Part shown: piece after piece, positions 5,657 through 5,951 of the stretch
Layout: each line of letters starts with the position of its first letter
How positions within the stretch are numbered: position 1 is the stretch's first letter
Assembly (NCBI GenBank): GCA_015232935.1
Contig: JADFYT010000158.1
Span: 1 to 5,951 of the forward strand
Source: Desulfamplus sp.
GTDB lineage: Bacteria; Desulfobacterota; Desulfobacteria; Desulfobacterales; Desulfobacteraceae
Direction of reading: 5' to 3'
DNA length: 5,951 nt
The notes under the pieces: model-generated
Told to the model about the DNA's origin: nothing
Seen by the model: only the letters and a program-made list of their open reading frames with translations
Databases searched by the model: none
Position numbers and translations under genes: made by a program

Positions 5657-5951
5657 TTATACCCACTCGACCTGGGGATCAGACTCTGTTCTTGACGCAA
5701 TCTCACCAATAATGTAAGCCTTTTCTTCCATTGCATTGAGTCTGTCCATGAAATCCTGGGCTGACGCTTCAGGTACAACAGCAATCATGCCAATACCGTT
5801 ATTAAATGTGCGATGCATCTCATGATCTTCTACACCACCCGCATCCTGGAGAAATTTAAAAACAGGGGGAATTTCCCAACTTCCCTTCTCGATAATAACC
5901 TTACAGGCATCAGGTATGACCCTGATTATATTTTCATCAATGCCGCCACCG
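5657..5951 (-). CDS. purM: C-terminal part of phosphoribosylformylglycinamidine cyclo-ligase PurM (5' end outside window)
   Basis: PurM (AIR synthetase) closes the imidazole ring of formylglycinamidine ribonucleotide using ATP, the fifth step of purine synthesis, in the cytoplasm. The visible 97 codons begin GGIDENIIRVIPDA, matching the GGGxxENxxRVLP block of the family. They continue with SWEIPPVFKFLQDAGGV and the signature EMHRTFNNGIGMIAVV, then a typical end with IIGEI. The stop is TAA at 5657-5659. The tail SRTESDPQVEWV after IIGEI is ordinary for the group. About 250 N-terminal residues, including the ATP-binding half, are outside the window. No defect is seen in the visible part. It lies upstream of tsaD on the same strand, but the 131-base gap with a palindrome suggests they need not form one operon. 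Confidence 0.93.
   Translation of the reverse strand, partial: GGGIDENIIRVIPDACKVIIEKGSWEIPPVFKFLQDAGGVEDHEMHRTFNNGIGMIAVVPEASAQDFMDRLNAMEEKAYIIGEIASRTESDPQVEWV

Noticed and set aside
1..5951. Search for CRISPR arrays, insertion sequences, tRNA genes, phage or defence genes
   Set aside because: No regularly spaced repeats, transposase motifs, terminal inverted repeats or cloverleaf-like sequences were seen; all long frames are core metabolic or tRNA-modification genes.

Overview
The window is ordinary housekeeping DNA from what looks like a sulfate-reducing deltaproteobacterium (Desulfobacterales-like). This placement is inference from protein style and gene content: a futalosine-pathway menaquinone pair, a NagZ with the KHFPGIGRTT-type active-site loop, and moderate-to-low GC by eye. 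No 16S rRNA or other definitive marker is present.

Layout. Bases 1-453 (+) hold the C-terminal end of a protein with topoisomerase-type C4 zinc ribbons, probably TopA. Bases 563-1735 (+) hold mqnE (aminodeoxyfutalosine synthase), interrupted at 1598-1600 by an in-frame TAG, after which 44 well-conserved codons continue to a TGA. Bases 1722-2972 (+) hold mqnC (cyclic dehypoxanthinyl futalosine synthase), whose ATG overlaps the natural end of mqnE. After a 223-base gap comes nagZ (3196-4218, +). The minus strand carries tsaD (4272-5525), convergent with nagZ, and behind it the C-terminal end of purM (5657-5951).

Function. MqnE and MqnC are the two radical-SAM enzymes of the futalosine route to menaquinone, the membrane quinone of an anaerobic respiratory chain. 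NagZ recycles peptidoglycan, TsaD makes the tRNA t6A modification, and PurM works in purine synthesis. No mobile element, CRISPR array, tRNA or rRNA was seen.

What stands out. (1) The amber codon lies inside the most conserved C-terminal stretch of MqnE, at a position normally occupied by glutamate. None of the six gene ends in the window uses TAG (five TGA, one TAA). This fits either a recent nonsense mutation or sequencing error, or TAG readthrough such as pyrrolysine insertion. (2) MqnE, MqnC and TsaD all carry hydrophilic in-frame insertions at loops, and one contains a clear 24-bp tandem duplication. (3) Two gene gaps carry inverted repeats with the same CATGAAAA/TTTTCATG arms. I see no convincing new multi-gene system.
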